From contig CP075496.1 of the NCBI GenBank assembly GCA_021613535.1, positions 5,208,001 to 5,272,000 of the forward strand: 64,000 nt of DNA. The letters run 5' to 3'. Source of the stretch: Adineta vaga. Lineage: Eukaryota > Rotifera. The notes under the pieces are model-generated. The model ran no database searches and was not told where the DNA came from. It saw only the letters and a list, made by a program, of their open reading frames with translations. This document shows, one piece after another, positions 35,484 through 54,020 of the stretch. The position numbers were made by a program, and so were the translations under genes. How positions within the stretch are numbered: the first letter of the stretch is position 1; each line of letters opens with the position of its first letter.

Positions 35484-37853
35484 CTAAAATGAATAGTTTT
35501 ATTCTTCTGATTATTATTTTTCATTAACTTGAACTTCAATATTGAAGTAGCCAATTAACAAACAAATCTAACGTCTCTTTTCTTTTCTTTTTTTTTTCAT
35601 TTTTTTGCTCTTTTTCTATGTGTATTTCATTGTCGTTCGTATGTCTTTATTTGTTTCTATGTTGTATTAGAATCGAGTCAGTTAACATTAAAAACAAAAG
35701 CAAACTAGTTGATGAGATGAACCTCGACTATCGGTACTCTTATTTTTCAATTGAAGATGTCATGAACATTCTCAAGGATCAATTCTCAAGAGATATTTAT
35801 TAATTATTCGATAGTTACTTGATAATTCTCTTCTTTTTCCATCGTTCTTAACAAGAGAGAAGCAAAAAAAAGTAATAATATACATAATTATTTCTCCACG
35901 TTATATGTTAACATATATACAAAACGAGATTAATAATTTGTCAGAATTGTTTATGTCAGAATGTCTTCTGTTCACATCTGAATCAATTCTTTTAAACATC
36001 CGATGATTTTATCCAATGGCATAATATAATCGTTTATATTGACAAGGTGACATGTTACATAATCAGTTGTCAAAGAGAAAGAATATGTTGATAAATCGTT
36101 ATTACAACAAGAAGAAGGACAAATATTGAATGTCAATGAAAAATGGAACATTATGAAGTCAATCTTTGATTCAAGAGAACTGTTGTTACTAACTTTCAGT
36201 TAGTCTATTTTTGAGAGAGAGCGATAGAATATCATTAAATAAATCTTGAAATAATTTATGAACATTTGGATAATATTTCGTTGACGTCATAGTCTCGTTT
36301 ATCACCTGTTCTGTAAAAATTATACTCTATCTATGTATTTATTAATAAATAAGTGTAATACAATGACGAAAATTTGTTTTGGAAGAAAATATGTATTCAT
36401 TAATAAAAAGGATAATATGGATTAACAGATGTTCTTAGTAACTCAACCGTGAGAAGATAAATATTATTAGTAGAGTTAAAAACAAAGACGAAAAATTTAA
36501 CATTGATTTCTATCAAAAACAAAATCATTATTCTTAACTGTAATGATATACGTTTAGATGAATGACAATCATCAAGGATAAAAGAGAATTAATTTCGAAA
36601 AGACAAGACTATTTATTTTGCAATAAGATACTGTATAAATATAGTTGTAAGTTGTAAAATGTTATTGATTAATTATCTGAAAGATAACACTTCCGACTAG
36701 CAAACATGAAGCTTTATTTAGAATCTATTTTAGTTCAAACAATTGACTAGGTCATACCTATTTTTATGAAAAGTGTCATATGACATGAATATAACGATCT
36801 TTTTTTAACCTGATCGAATACAACAAATACAAATATGCTTTTTTTTGTATTTGTACTCATTTTATAGAATTATTTTAATCTTCACATTAATATGTTGAAT
36901 GGCGCCATTCATATGAAATCTCATCTATCAACAAAATTAATAATCTTAAAGTTGTCAACTTCAGAAATAAAATACAAAACATTTCATTACGTGTCAATGC
37001 AAATAATTAATCAACTGTGGGTGTTTAGCCCATACTCATTCTATTTTTCAAATATTAATGAAAAGAAAAACTAATCTATCCGAAGAAATAATATCCGGTT
37101 TTTTACTCCTCGGTAATCGCCGTTTCTGTGTTGAGTTTCTCGATATTTTTTCTGGTCTCCATGACTTAATATAAAATGCATATGGTCTATATGTCTGTCA
37201 TATTTTCATTCGATGCAGATTTTTATTTTCTTGTACATATCGGCAAGAGCGATTGATTGACGTCGAATATTTATCTACTCGAGTTTTGTTTTTGCCTAGT
37301 CTACACTAACAGTACATATCGAGGAAGAGATGAGTCTGGATTCTCAAATTAATTAATATGAATAACAGGTAGAAATAAAATCTTTATTCATGCTCGATTA
37401 CGTATTCTGTTTTACAATGTTTTTTTCTTCCCTTGTTTTTCTTTCCAATAAGACACAAAAAAACAATAATTAACTAAAGAATTTTTTTCTGTACGAGAAA
37501 AACAAGCCGACAACTAGCAGCTAACTGATTTTCTAGAACATATTTACGGCCATCTTCTAATCTCTCTACGAATTAGATACGCATACACGTCTATAGAAAA
37601 GTGCCGAACAGACTTCTAACGACAGGACATACGAAAGAAGAGAAAAATCCGATAGAAGATATTATTATATCAATTCATCCGACCTATTGCAACACGACCT
37701 TTTGTTTTGTCGAGTCTTCGTATTTTTCTCTGTCTCTATCTCTTTTCATGTCATTTATTCAATAGACAAATAACAGTAAGATTTTTTCACTCTTATAAGA
37801 ACAATGACATTTTCTATCATCAAATAGATTTCTTTTTGATTTCTTAAGTAACA
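35484..37853. other. Intergenic, about 2.4 kb
   Basis: Between the polyQ gene and a small basic-protein gene, both plus strand. AT-rich with short open frames whose peptides show no domain or plausible composition. No RNA gene or repeat beyond poly-A/T tracts was seen. Confidence 0.5.
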
Positions 37854-38261
37854 ATGTTAAATTCTGCGACAGACGATCGATCACCATTCACAACAACAAC
37901 AAATAATCAACCAGCAAAACGCTTTGTTAATGAGCGATACCCAAAAACGTATTATGATGACCTTCCATCAACACCGCTTGATGTACATACAACACGGTCT
38001 CGTCGTCATCCACATTTTCATACACAACCAATAACATTAACAGAAATCAATGAAACGGATGAAGAAATTAAAAATGAAAATAATCATCAACAAGAATCTC
38101 AATCAACTACATCAGATGATTTCCAACGATTAGAACATTTAGCTTTATCCGAAAGTCGACGACGTTCAGCAAGAAAGAAATTACCATTAAAAAACTATCT
38201 CGAACGACAACGACTGAAAGCAGCTACACGAGAAGAACCTGGAGAGACCGAATCAAATTGA
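37854..38261 (+). CDS. Small hydrophilic protein, 135 residues, function unknown
   Basis: Single open frame with an ATG at 37854 and codon use like the neighbours. The first half is polar (NERYPKTYYDDLPSTPLDVHT, then RSRRHPHFHTQPITLTEINETDEE). The second half has a probable amphipathic basic helix: DFQRLEHLALSESRRRSARKKLPLKNYLERQRLKA. It has no signal peptide, membrane segment or known domain. The ordered, charged end and lack of low-complexity repeats argue for a real gene rather than random open sequence. It lies 132 bp from the 3' end of the convergent 7TM gene. It may be a nuclear or RNA-binding small protein, but that is a guess from charge only. Confidence 0.55.
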   Translation: MLNSATDDRSPFTTTTNNQPAKRFVNERYPKTYYDDLPSTPLDVHTTRSRRHPHFHTQPITLTEINETDEEIKNENNHQQESQSTTSDDFQRLEHLALSESRRRSARKKLPLKNYLERQRLKAATREEPGETESN

Positions 38262-38393
38262 AACTTTTTGTTTTTTTTAAATGTATATATTTAAATTTCT
38301 ATTCCATCTAAGTATGAAACAAAAATCGAGAGAACGAAAGTGAGAGTGACAGTGAGAGAGAGAGAGAAAAAAACGAAGAAGCACTTAAGTATT

Positions 38394-40190
38394 CTATCTC
38401 ATTAATACATTTCGATTATAATTTTCATATAAATTGTTTGAAAAATATTTCTGTTTGCCTGTAATTGTTGTTCGATGTTGTTGTTGCTGTTGCTGTAATT
38501 GTGTATTCATACGTGCTGTTGGTAATGCTGTAGATTGACATGAACTCGAGGGTGAAACAAGATATTGTTCACGATTATCCATAATATTATCTTCATGCAT
38601 TAGATTACTCATTAAGGGTGTTTGTAATTCAAATTGTTCACTTGAACATCCTCGTTCACGTTTTAATGATGTACTTCGTTGAATTAATCGCTCAGTAATT
38701 GTCTCATTCGTGCTTATAAAACGATTTTCCATATTCATTGCCGATTGACCCGATGGCGATGCAACCATTGCTGTTGGTATAGCATTTGTTGTTGTTGTTG
38801 TTGCTGTTGTTGTCGTTTGTGATGGAGTAAGTTGTCCTAAAGAATAGTTGAGTACGGCAAATATAAGCGGTATAAGTACAGAAAAATAGACGAGATAAAA
38901 ACGCATAGCAATAGGATAGATACACGCAAGTAAACAGCATGATAAGACAAGTAAAAAACGAAGAAACGATGATGAGCACCAATGTCCACATGATTGTAAC
39001 ATGATATTTGATGATGAGAGTGTTGTTTCACTTGTAGGTGTTGGTGATTCCGCCATTGGTGCTAAATTCAGACTACTACTTGGAATATTACTATTACTGA
39101 TGATACCGAGTGATGAAAGCATTGACATTGAATTCGGTATTGATAAAGCTTGTTGTCGATGATGATGTGACGATGAAATTGAAGATCGATTTCGACATGA
39201 AAAACATTTGCACATTTTACAACGTAAATAAATATAAAAAAGGCATTCAGAGAATAATTTCAAAAGAGCTATTGCTGATATGAATAATGTTGCTAATAGT
39301 GGAATTAAATTAAAGATAATACTTTGTGTTAATCGATTTTGATCGAACCATTCTTCAAGATAACTGATTTGTTTTGTTCCTGGACAATAAACTGGTTTTG
39401 GAGCTTTTTCATTTGAATCAATTGTGTAAAGTAATGGAATCGTTGCTGTAAATGATAATGACCAAACAAGAAGCACAAGACAAAAACAAAATCGACGAAA
39501 AAATTTACGTAAACAAAGACCACATGATTGTAAACATGAACGTATTGAATGATGTTGATCGGACGATGATGACGACAATAAACATAAGACAAAATTTGCA
39601 TGCATTGCAGTGATTGTATAAGCTAAAATAGATTAAAACTCATAATTTACAAACGAAATCTCGAAGGATTAGAACATTTTTCTTTCTGTCAATATCAATT
39701 ACTTTATTATTATTCTCAAAAAATCAACGAGAACAAATCCATTCAATATTTCTTATATGTTTAATGTCCGATTATAATAATCAGATAAGAAGAAAAAAAA
39801 GTCATTTCTTTAAATAAAAATTAATCTTATTTATTATATTTCCCGAAAATTAAGTAAATAGAATCTTTGATTTGTTTTGTGAGAGAAAATAAAAAAATAT
39901 TCCGTTAACATACCAAGTACAACAGTACACGATGTTTGTAAATAATAAATAGCTCGACAATTATTTTCTGAAAGTCCTCTTGAACGTAATGTTTCGACAA
40001 GATAATAAATGTACAAACAATTTAATAATGAACTTGATAAAGCAGCACTTGAAAAATAGAAATTTACGACATTACGATATGAACCGAATGCCATTAAAGC
40101 AGGAATGACCAAATTTAATACGACTAAAATCGACGTGGCCACCAGTTCGATGATTAGCCATGTCGATATATGATAAAACAAAAATGGCAT
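38394..40190 (-). CDS. Orphan seven-transmembrane protein (receptor-like)
   Basis: Two exons (40190-39914 and 39622-38394) join in frame to 501 residues. Hydrophobic segments in order: TM1 WLIIELVATSILVVLNLVIPALMAF, TM2 NFYFSSAALSSSLLNCLYIYYLV, TM3 AIYYLQTSCTVVLAYTITAMHANFVL, TM4 FCFCLVLLVWSLSFTATIPLLY, TM5 SIIFNLIPLLATLFISAIALL, TM6 FLRFLLVLSCCLLACIYPIAM and TM7 FSVLIPLIFAVLNYSLG. A Cys just before TM3 and another between TM4 and TM5 could form the usual extracellular disulphide. The third loop is long, with a Cys-rich start (CKMCKCFSCRN) and Ser/Pro-rich middle. The tail is Thr/Gln-rich with a (Q)6 run. There is no DRY at the TM3 end and no NPxxY in TM7, so it is a divergent or lineage-specific receptor. 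The second exon extends past the ATG at 39605, and the spliced form is preferred because it completes TM3. Confidence 0.75.
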
Positions 40191-43100
40191 TGACACGAAC
40201 GGTGTTCACCATCGACTCTTTTGTCCGTTCATAAGTCTTTACCAGGTCGAGATTTATCTGCAATAGATCGAGAAATAATCGACTTCTCTTTTTTTTTCTT
40301 TCTCTTTGACTAGACTATTTTTCTGATAGTTCTTTTGACAATGGCGACGATAAACTTCTACATATCGATTGATCGGCTCGAATACATTGATGTCCTTGAC
40401 ACATTACCACACACATACACTGCAGGCAGAAGAAATGGAGAGAGAGAGAGAAACTAATTCGATCCCGTTCCCGATTTAAGAAGTCGTGTTCTCGTTGCCA
40501 CAAAGAATAAGAAAAGAAAACTGCTCTTAGTCTAGATTGTTTTGTTCTCGTAAGACTCGAGGCGCATCCAAAGAAATGAATCGGCATGTAATTATGTTCA
40601 TTTCTCTCTTCTCCTATCTATATATCTCTTTCTCTGTTTCTGAACATTCAAAAAGAAAGAAGAAACTGAAAGAGAAACTCTATTTCGATCATGAGCAGTC
40701 TAGTCAAACTATCTATTAGTCATTTCTTTTTAAACAAACCACTATATTAGTGATATTATGTAGGGAATTACTAATGCGTGTTTAACTAGTTGTGGAAGAT
40801 TGGTAATGAATAAAGACTACTACTATATAATTTTAGCTTGACAGATTTCTTTTCTTATAACATTACCGAGCGAATTAGAAATATAAAAAAAAACTAGCCT
40901 ACAACAGACAATTAGTTAGCGAGGGAAAAAAACGGCAAGCGTATGTTAACGACGGTAACAATTGAATTTTTTTTTAATAAAAGAAAAAGGCAAGACTAAA
41001 TCTAAGTACGAATAGAATTGTAGGAAAAGAGAAAAAGAAAAATAGTCGGAGGCGATGAAGAAAAAGATGATTTACGATATCGTGAATCGAACTAGAGAAG
41101 TGAGAAGAACTGGAAATAATAACCATGACGAGAAAGAAATAGGATTGAAGTGGCAAAACTAGAGAGATAGAGACAAAGACATAAAGAGGAGTTCAGTTGA
41201 TTATTCGATATGCTCGTGTAATAGAACAGGATGAGACAAATGAATTAGAAAGAGAGAAGACGACACTTTTTTATTGACTAGGGCACATTGAATCGATTGG
41301 GTGAGAACGATCGAAGCGAAATGTTGCGTGGTACTCATTTATTTCCGGTTATAGTTTTATTTCGGAGACTACTAACTAACGAACACTCTTTATGCTCGTA
41401 TTCACATGAATATAACCTCAAGGTTAATGTCACAACTCTCGACACGAATGAATATGACAGTATTAAATTCAAATAAAAGAAAGACATAGAGGGAACATTG
41501 TCTATCTCGTACACTCAAATTAGTCAAATAAGACACGAACAAGATAGAAATACTTCTATTCTAAAGATTTCTCTATTATTTCTATCAAACTCGCTTTGTT
41601 GCATCCGATGATAGACGAGTGACGAACAAACGATCAATGATCCTTCTTTGTCTCTGAACGACGTTGCATGACATGTTTGTCGTAGAGAATACTTGTTATT
41701 ATTGTCGTCATTTTCCTTTTTTTCTGTCTATTACTTCTTCTCCTTTCGGCTTCTTCTTCTTCTTATTATTATTCTTCTTTCTCTTCGATTCGCTTATTGC
41801 GAACAATCAACCAAAACTTATTTAAACGTTAGATCTATCTATTCTATAGAATTGTTGTTACAAGTGACAACATAACACATACTCATATTCTATTCAGTAA
41901 ATAAACGAACAAATAGAATATTTATCAACATCGTTTTGTCCGTAAAAAATATAAATAGAAGAAAAATAAATAACAATCTATAGAACTAGAAGGCATCAAT
42001 ATATGATTATCATCATTTCTCCTTGATCGATACGCAACACTTAGAACACCTGTTGATATCCAAGGCATTTCATCGTTTTTGATTTCTCTCCTTCACTATT
42101 TTCATATCAATATTTCTTCTCGATATCCAGCAGCTAGAAAAGGAAACACGTAAAACTATATTCTCAGTAGGAAATCAGTATGAATTGTTTACAAATGAAA
42201 TATAAGATAACTACAAACTGAAAATCGATCGAATGATAGAATAATTAATTCCAATTCTAACAGGAAACGAAAAAAATGTGTTCTTGCGAAAGATGAAAAA
42301 TTTTTGTCAGTTGTAATCGATCTTTGAATTGGATTAAATAATTAGTTCGTTTAGAAACTATAGATTAAATATATATATATATATATGTGTGTATATACAT
42401 ATCGACTAATCTAATTTGAATAATGAGAAGCTTTGTTTTAAAAGACGAATTCCCCGAAAGCAAATTGTTGCTCTAATCAAATTAATATACAACGAGAAAA
42501 GAATAGCAGAAAATGTCAAATATGCTCTTCTCTTTTGTCTTAAAGAAAAATGTTCTCTTAGAAATACAGAATGACAATTTCAAGAGTTTTGCATTGTTTC
42601 ATCTAATAAGTATTGAGAGACGAAGAGATTGTTAGTATTGTAACTTCCGACAATGCGTCTCGGTTAGTTCAGCTGTAAGATGAATTCATCAATCAACTAT
42701 TGATCATAATTCACATCAAAGAACATTAACAGTTCTCAAAAAACCATTGATTATAATTACAAAACTATAAGAGATGTATTTTTTTGTCTCATCATTGATT
42801 TTCTCAACCAAAATAGTCAACATTATGATATATATATCATAGAAGCAAATAAATTCATAGATTATCAATAAATCTTACCTTCAGATGTTTTGTTAATATG
42901 AATAATATATTGATTAATGATCAGAACGACAAATTCATATTTGTACAAAAGTCAAACTGAAATAATTGATACTATAAATACAACTGTTGTCATGATTATT
43001 TACACGCTCTCTTCTCTATATCTATCGATAGAATCATAATAACAACAGCCAAAAAGCATCAAAGAATGTTTCATACTCTGCAAAATAGTTTTGTTTGTCC

Positions 43101-43732
43101 TTGAGTTTTTCCTGTTATATACGTAGAAAGATTACTAGTTTAAAAAGATTGATATCTACTCTTGGAATAGATTTTAATTATGAATAAAAATATGAAATAG
43201 GGTAATCCCTCTTGGATCAAAAGATCTATATCAAGAGTAAAATCAATCAACATACTAACATCGACACATAACGGTTTATCTATTCTATTCTGTTCTGTTA
43301 CAGAATAAAAACTGTTGCCCAAGATGGTTTTATTGAACTTTTTTCGAGAAAAAAAATAGGAGCTCGTGTTACGTCGCAATATTATTTCTATTCATATAAG
43401 GAGGACGTTCTTTTCTTTTTTATTCAAATAAACAGCGCAGTATTCAATATAAAAAAAAGGAGTGTATATGTATGCACAAAATAAGAGAAAGAAAAAACAA
43501 GAAAGAAAACGGCAAATTGAAAAAAAAAAGAATTTCAAAACTGATTTGTTTTTTTTTCATGTATTTGTATATATTGTATGTAAATTCTCTCGTTTTTCAC
43601 AAAGAGAAAATCATCATCTAATGTTCATGTATTTGCATATGAATTAGGTGTCAAATCAATCACTGTTAATCAATGATTCTAGAAGAAAAATCGATGAATA
43701 AGAGATCAAAAGAAAAGAAACATCAGATAGAA
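40191..43732. other. Large gene-free stretch, about 3.5 kb
   Basis: Between the 5' end of the 7TM gene and the 3' end of WDR26, both minus strand. AT-rich, with TA and TG repeats near 42369-42400 and many poly-A/T runs. The longest open frames encode Phe/Ser- or Lys-rich peptides that I do not accept as genes. No tRNA, rRNA or transposase was recognised. Confidence 0.5.
42369..42386. repeat. (AT)9 microsatellite
   Basis: Perfect AT alternation followed by a short TG run in the gene-free stretch. No other role is visible. Confidence 0.85.
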
Positions 43733-46294
43733 TCAAATCATCCAACCTGTTTTTATTTGATGATCGGAAGTTGACCAGATTCGAACTGTAGTATCATCGG
43801 ATGCTGAAGCGAATAGTAGAGGTAGTATAGGATGCCAGGAAACACAATTAACAGTACGTGAATGACCAGAAAAGATCATTATTGGACGTTCCTGTCTTCG
43901 ATGCCATAAATAAACTTTTGAATCTATTCATTGAAGAAGAATCGAAGAAAATAAACATACTAATAAATGAGAAAACAAACCTTCACTACCACTTGCAATG
44001 AATTCTTCGTTAGGTCCACCAAAGGTTGCATGATTAACATAATGTCCTTGTGTTACACCTTGATATTTACGAACTAATTGTCGATCATGTAAATCCCAAA
44101 GATGAACACCCTTTGAAAATAAATAATACATAGAAAGACAAAGTCTTTTTTATTTTGTAATCAACAATACTTGTGTAGCAATATTGAGAAGTGCTAAACG
44201 ACCATCTTTACTAACAGTAAAGGACATTATTGGATGATCTTCATGAATACTAGATAATAATTAAATAGAAATTTCATTTCAAAGAATTCTATTTTTTTCT
44301 ATTCTTACATTTGTTGATCAGTTAAACTATCAAATTTATAAGAACTTATACGTTTTTGTGCATCAGCTGCTAGTATTATTCCATCAGTGGTTACATTTAA
44401 ACATTGTAAACGAACACCTTCCCAACTATCAATAACATTACCATCAATATCCTACAAAAGATAGACATCAATCTCTAAATGACAACTCTTGTTCATTTCT
44501 AATATTCATACACAGTAATAGAATTGTCCACGTGATCCTCCACAAACGAATCTTGTTCCACATGGTAACCAAGCAGCACATGTCAAACTATCATCTGTTG
44601 TATGATTTATGCGTGATCGTTGTTCTTCTCTCTACAATATGAAAGATTCATTTTGTGTTTTTTATCTCTTTCAAAATCAGAACGAATCATTTCTTACATG
44701 AATATCCCATATCCATATTTCGTTACATTCATCTGTACCACATGCGATTATATATCGACTAAATGGACACCAAGCTATACAACCAATTCCAAATGAATGG
44801 CCATCAAATTGCTTTCGTAGTTTTACTTCATATGTTTCCTTTAAGAAGAAGAAGAGGTATAAAAGAATATTTGACACTTTTTCTTTCTTTTACCATATCA
44901 ACATCATATATGAGCAGATTACCATCTTTTGAGCCAGTAGCTAGTTTAGTACCATCGGGAGAAAATTTACAAAACCATACTTCATCCGAATGATCAGTTA
45001 ATGTTCGAATAGTAACACAGGGTAATGTTTGCCTAGAAAAGAATTAAAAATAAAACTCTGATGTATGTTCTTTCATAATAGATCAACTGAAGTTTTTATC
45101 TAATAATCGATTTGAATTATTCTATAATTAATTAGCACGTACTTAGTACAAGCATGATCTTGAAGTAACGATACATCTTCAATCGATAATTTGCCAGGTT
45201 TAATATGATATGTACAACGGTCTTGTTGAAATTCGATCGCTTGTGATAATAATGTTTCCAACCGTTTTGGTGGTAACATTATATTTGGTGGGAAATATTC
45301 TAATAAATAATAAAAATAGGATTTTATAAGACCATTTTGAATAGATTTTCTTCTCATAATAAAACTGTTCTACTTCATTATTCAATAATCAATTTTCGTG
45401 CGAAAAAAACTATTCGATTGTAGAAAATTACTTTGTAGTTTTTCCATTAAGTTTTCTCTTGATGCAAAACCTTTGCCACTCCAATTTGCTGCTTTACACA
45501 TATCTTTCATAGAATTAAACATCAGAAATCTAAAGAGAAGAAAACCTAGTTAAAATCAATCTATTTTTGTTGATCATTTCAATACGCTGTTAATTGATGA
45601 GTTCGTTCGATACGAATATTTAATGTTCGAATTTCATTTCGTAAACAGAAAAGTGCCTCCATAGCTTGATTATCTTCAATTAATTCAAAATATTTCTGTT
45701 CAAGAATTAAATATTTCATTTGCTAAAAGAAAATCAAATATTTATCGTTTTACTTAATTGATCAATTTATTTACCAATATGCCATCGTTTTCTTCAATAT
45801 ACTGTTTCAATTGATCAAGTGCAACAAGTGCCTAAAAATCAACATATCACTAATAAGCAAAAGAAATTTCAAATAGAATGCTTTTACTTCTGTCCATTTG
45901 CCTGACATAATAAGTTCACGAAAATTGGATGCCTGTTCATTTTCAAGTATGCAACCACTTTCTGTTATAAGACTTTCAACTGTATTACTGAAATGAATAA
46001 ATATTTTATTGTAAAATGAATATGAAGACGTTGCTTTTTTTCTCTGTCATACCCTAATCCAATACTTTGTAAATGTTGTCCAATGAGTCTTAGAATTTCT
46101 TTTTGACTGTCGGTAAATACTTGTGAATTTAATTGATTCGAATTAGTTTGGGTTGATGTTGAGGTGGAATGATTTGTATGAGTGTTTCCATTGCAATGTT
46201 GTGATTGTTGTTTAAGTCGTTCAAGATGATTAGTTGTATCAGTTGAATTGTTATCAAGGGAAGGATTTGAAGTTGTGGGATTTGTAGAATGCAT
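43733..46294 (-). CDS. WDR26: WDR26 homologue (LisH-CTLH-WD40 protein of the CTLH/GID ubiquitin ligase)
   Basis: WDR26 is a scaffold and substrate-receptor subunit of the CTLH/GID E3 ligase. The N-terminal part is Ser/Thr/Asn-rich and then gives the LisH helix pair ([16 protein letters not shown], then [12 protein letters not shown]) and the CTLH region ([48 protein letters not shown]). These are followed by the linker [25 protein letters not shown] and the WD40 blades: [80 protein letters not shown] and [14 protein letters not shown], ending [10 protein letters not shown]. About ten short exons are separated by short introns. The start at 46294 is the first in-frame ATG, but the frame stays open upstream to beyond 46420 with a coding-like SSSSDEDVAGCPPPKRARL, so the true start may lie in an upstream spliced exon. 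Confidence 0.92.
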
Positions 46295-51027
<4,733 letters not shown>

Positions 51028-51630
51028 CTCTCCTTTTAACTATGAATTTCTTCCCCAAACTATCTCTTCCCTTCTTTATCCAAGATCTTCAACTACATAG
51101 AAAATATTATTCATAAAGAGGATTAACATCAATCGATATGATAAGTTCTATAGAGTTACGGTGATTTACACAGTACACTTTGTTCTAGGCCAATGTCTTT
51201 CTTTCTTTATTTTTGTTTCTGTCATTGATGTAATAGAAAAACGAACAGTTTTATATAAAGATCTCCATTTTCTTTCTTTTATATATATATATGTCATTAT
51301 GTTTTATGTATTTCATTATTTTGTCTATTTAGTTCTGTTTTTTTTCCGTAGCATCTAGCTCTATTAATAATCATAAACTAGCATTGATTCGATTTCGTTT
51401 GTTTTTCTTTAAAAAAAAATTTTTAAACAGGCAAAATAAAGCTTATTCTAACAAATAGAAAATCTCTGTATTCGAAACTAAACGTATCGATTGTAATCAA
51501 TTGCAAGCGACATCTGATCAAAAGTAGAAGAAACATTTCTTTTTCCTTTGTTTTCAAAGATAGTACTTTACTTGTATGAGAGAACTATTAGTTACATTAT
51601 TTCAAGTTAAGTTAGATTAATTGATTATCC
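51028..51630. other. Intergenic, about 600 bp
   Basis: Plus-strand spacer holding the GH13 3' UTR and the MASTL promoter. AT-rich with a short TA run near 51280-51290. No other feature seen. Confidence 0.55.
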
Positions 51631-54020
51631 ATGACTGTCGAAAAGAATAAATTACAGGTAAGAAGACGTCATATTCATTGAATTATTAAACAAGATCTTT
51701 CTATTAGTTAGCAAATATCAAAGATTTTCATTTTCTCAAAACGATCAGTCGTGGTGGTTATGGGTATGAATAAAATTGATAAAGAAAAGATCTTGTATTC
51801 GTTTCTGTTCGTTTCATTAGTCGAGTTTATTTAGCTACAAAAAAAAGTGATGAAAATCAAATAAAATATGCCATTAAAGTAATTAATAAACAAGATATAC
51901 GTAAAAAGAATTTGATTGATCAAAGTATTTCTGAAGAATCAATATGAATAATATACATTTCATTGAATTTTTGTTTTATTATTAGTTCTGAATGAACGTG
52001 ATGCATTAGCAACAATGCATAGTCAGTTTGTTGTTCGTCTTTTTTATTCTTTACAAAGTAAAGAACATATTTATCTGGTTATGGAATATATGATCGGAGG
52101 AGATTTAATGTCATTTTTATGCATTAAACATATTTTGGAAAAACATGAAGCACAATTTTATGTTGCAGAAATAGCTCTTGCACTTGATTATTTACATCGG
52201 AAAGGTGTCATACATCGGTGAGGTTAAAAAACGAATATAAATTCAATTGAAGAATCCTTGCATTTTCTTTAGAGATTTAAAACCAGATAATGTTTTGATA
52301 TCAACAAGTGGACATATTAAATTAACTGACTTTGGTTTATCAGAAACACGAAATAGACGAAGTAAATTTGAAATTGCAACGTTCAAGTATTGACAGATTT
52401 ATTGTTGCTTCTTTTTAAATAGAATTATCAGTAGCTGATGTTATTGGTACACCATCAGTATGTAAACTACGAGCTTTTCGGACACCTGGTCAAATTATAT
52501 CTTTAACATCTGATTTTAGCTTTGTAAGATATTTCAGTTATTTTTTGAACGAAATCTTTATTTTTCATCATTTGAATTTAGTCATCGAGTGAATCAGATT
52601 CTGATCCATTTTATTCATCAGCATCCATGGAAAATATTTATTCAAACAATAGTTCTTATCGTTCATATTCCTCATCACGTCCAATTGATTGTAGTTTACG
52701 TGTTTATCGTCCAGCATTACCTGCATGTATTCCTGAAAACGAACCATTATCATTAGGAACTGATGAATTCGATGAGCACAATGATACAAATCCAAGCAAT
52801 TCATCCGATTTTCTTTTTTCTAGTCCAAATAAACGTTCATCAAATATATCTCAAACAATCAAACAACAACCACGAATTTATCCGAAAACAATCTCACGAT
52901 TACTTGCTTCATCACCAGCTCATCACAATCAACATCGATTATTTCGTGGAATTGGTCGAACAGTAACTGCAACAACGACGGTAGCAAGTATTTCTTCATC
53001 GAGTTCACCATGTTTATCACCCATTCGATATTTACTCGATATATCACAAAATAATGAAAGTCAATCGAATGAAAAATTAATTAATAATGATGAAAATATC
53101 AATTCAATACCAACAGAAGATTTACAAATGAATCAATTGCCATTTCCAATGGATGATAGTTCATTAAAAGTATAGAAATCATTTTCTTTTTTTTGAGAAA
53201 ATCTCTATGATATTTTTCTATTAAAGTCTGTTTGTCTTGCCCAAAATTATTCAAGTGGTCGAATTTCAACTGATATAACAACAAATACATCAACTCGAAG
53301 TAGTTTTTTCAAATCACCGATACTTTCAAATGTATCAGGACCTGTTTTGGGTACACCAGATTATCTTAGTAAATTCTTAGTGATTCATTTACTTCATCTG
53401 ATTAATAACTATTCTAGGTCCAGAAATTTTATTACAAGATGAAAATCATAGTATATTAATTTATTACTCTTTTAAATTGATATGATAAGAATCTTTGTTT
53501 TTCTTTTAGCTGCAGCAGTTGATTTTTGGGCACTTGGTGTATGTTTATATCAATTTCTTGTTGGCATAACACCATTTTCAGATGATTCTCCACATGCAAT
53601 TATATCGAATATATTAAATTATCGACTTGTATGGCCTGAAGATAATGATGAAGAGGATACTCAATTATCTGAAGATGCAATAAGTGCTATCAAAGGTTTA
53701 CTTCATTATGATGCAACGTCACGATTTCAATTGAATGGTGATTCATTTCTTTATAAATTCAATGATCATCTTGAACAACTTTCTCTATTCGTATTTAGAT
53801 TTGAAAAAAGAACCTTTTTTTAATACAATTGATTGGGATAATCTTTCGAATATGCCAGCGCCTTTTATTCCAGTACCTGATGATGATTCTGATACATTCT
53901 ATTTTGAAGGTATGAATTGATTTTTATCAAAATACATTTCTTTCTAATTATCACATTTATTTAGCTCGAAATAAAGCGATAGGTTTCGATGAAGAATCTA
54001 TCGATTACATCGTAACATAA
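51631..54020 (+). CDS. MASTL: Greatwall kinase (MASTL) with shortened insert
   Basis: Greatwall phosphorylates ENSA/ARPP19 to inhibit PP2A-B55 and sustain mitosis. Twelve exons from 51631-51657 to 53965-54020 join in frame to 588 residues (human about 880). The kinase N-lobe has the glycine loop SRGGYGRV, Lys47 in YAIKVINK and an ERDAL helix. The catalytic loop reads HRDLKPDN (Asp141) and DFG is at 159-161, followed by the Greatwall-type [23 protein letters not shown] long insert of about 280 residues, Ser-rich, separates DFG from the activation-segment end GTPDYLSPEILL; this split kinase domain is diagnostic of the family. The C-lobe follows ([20 protein letters not shown]). The AGC-type tail is [31 protein letters not shown] and ARNKAIGF. 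The 9-residue first exon is inferred from phase and from the in-frame TTA-GCA-AAT joining. Confidence 0.95.
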
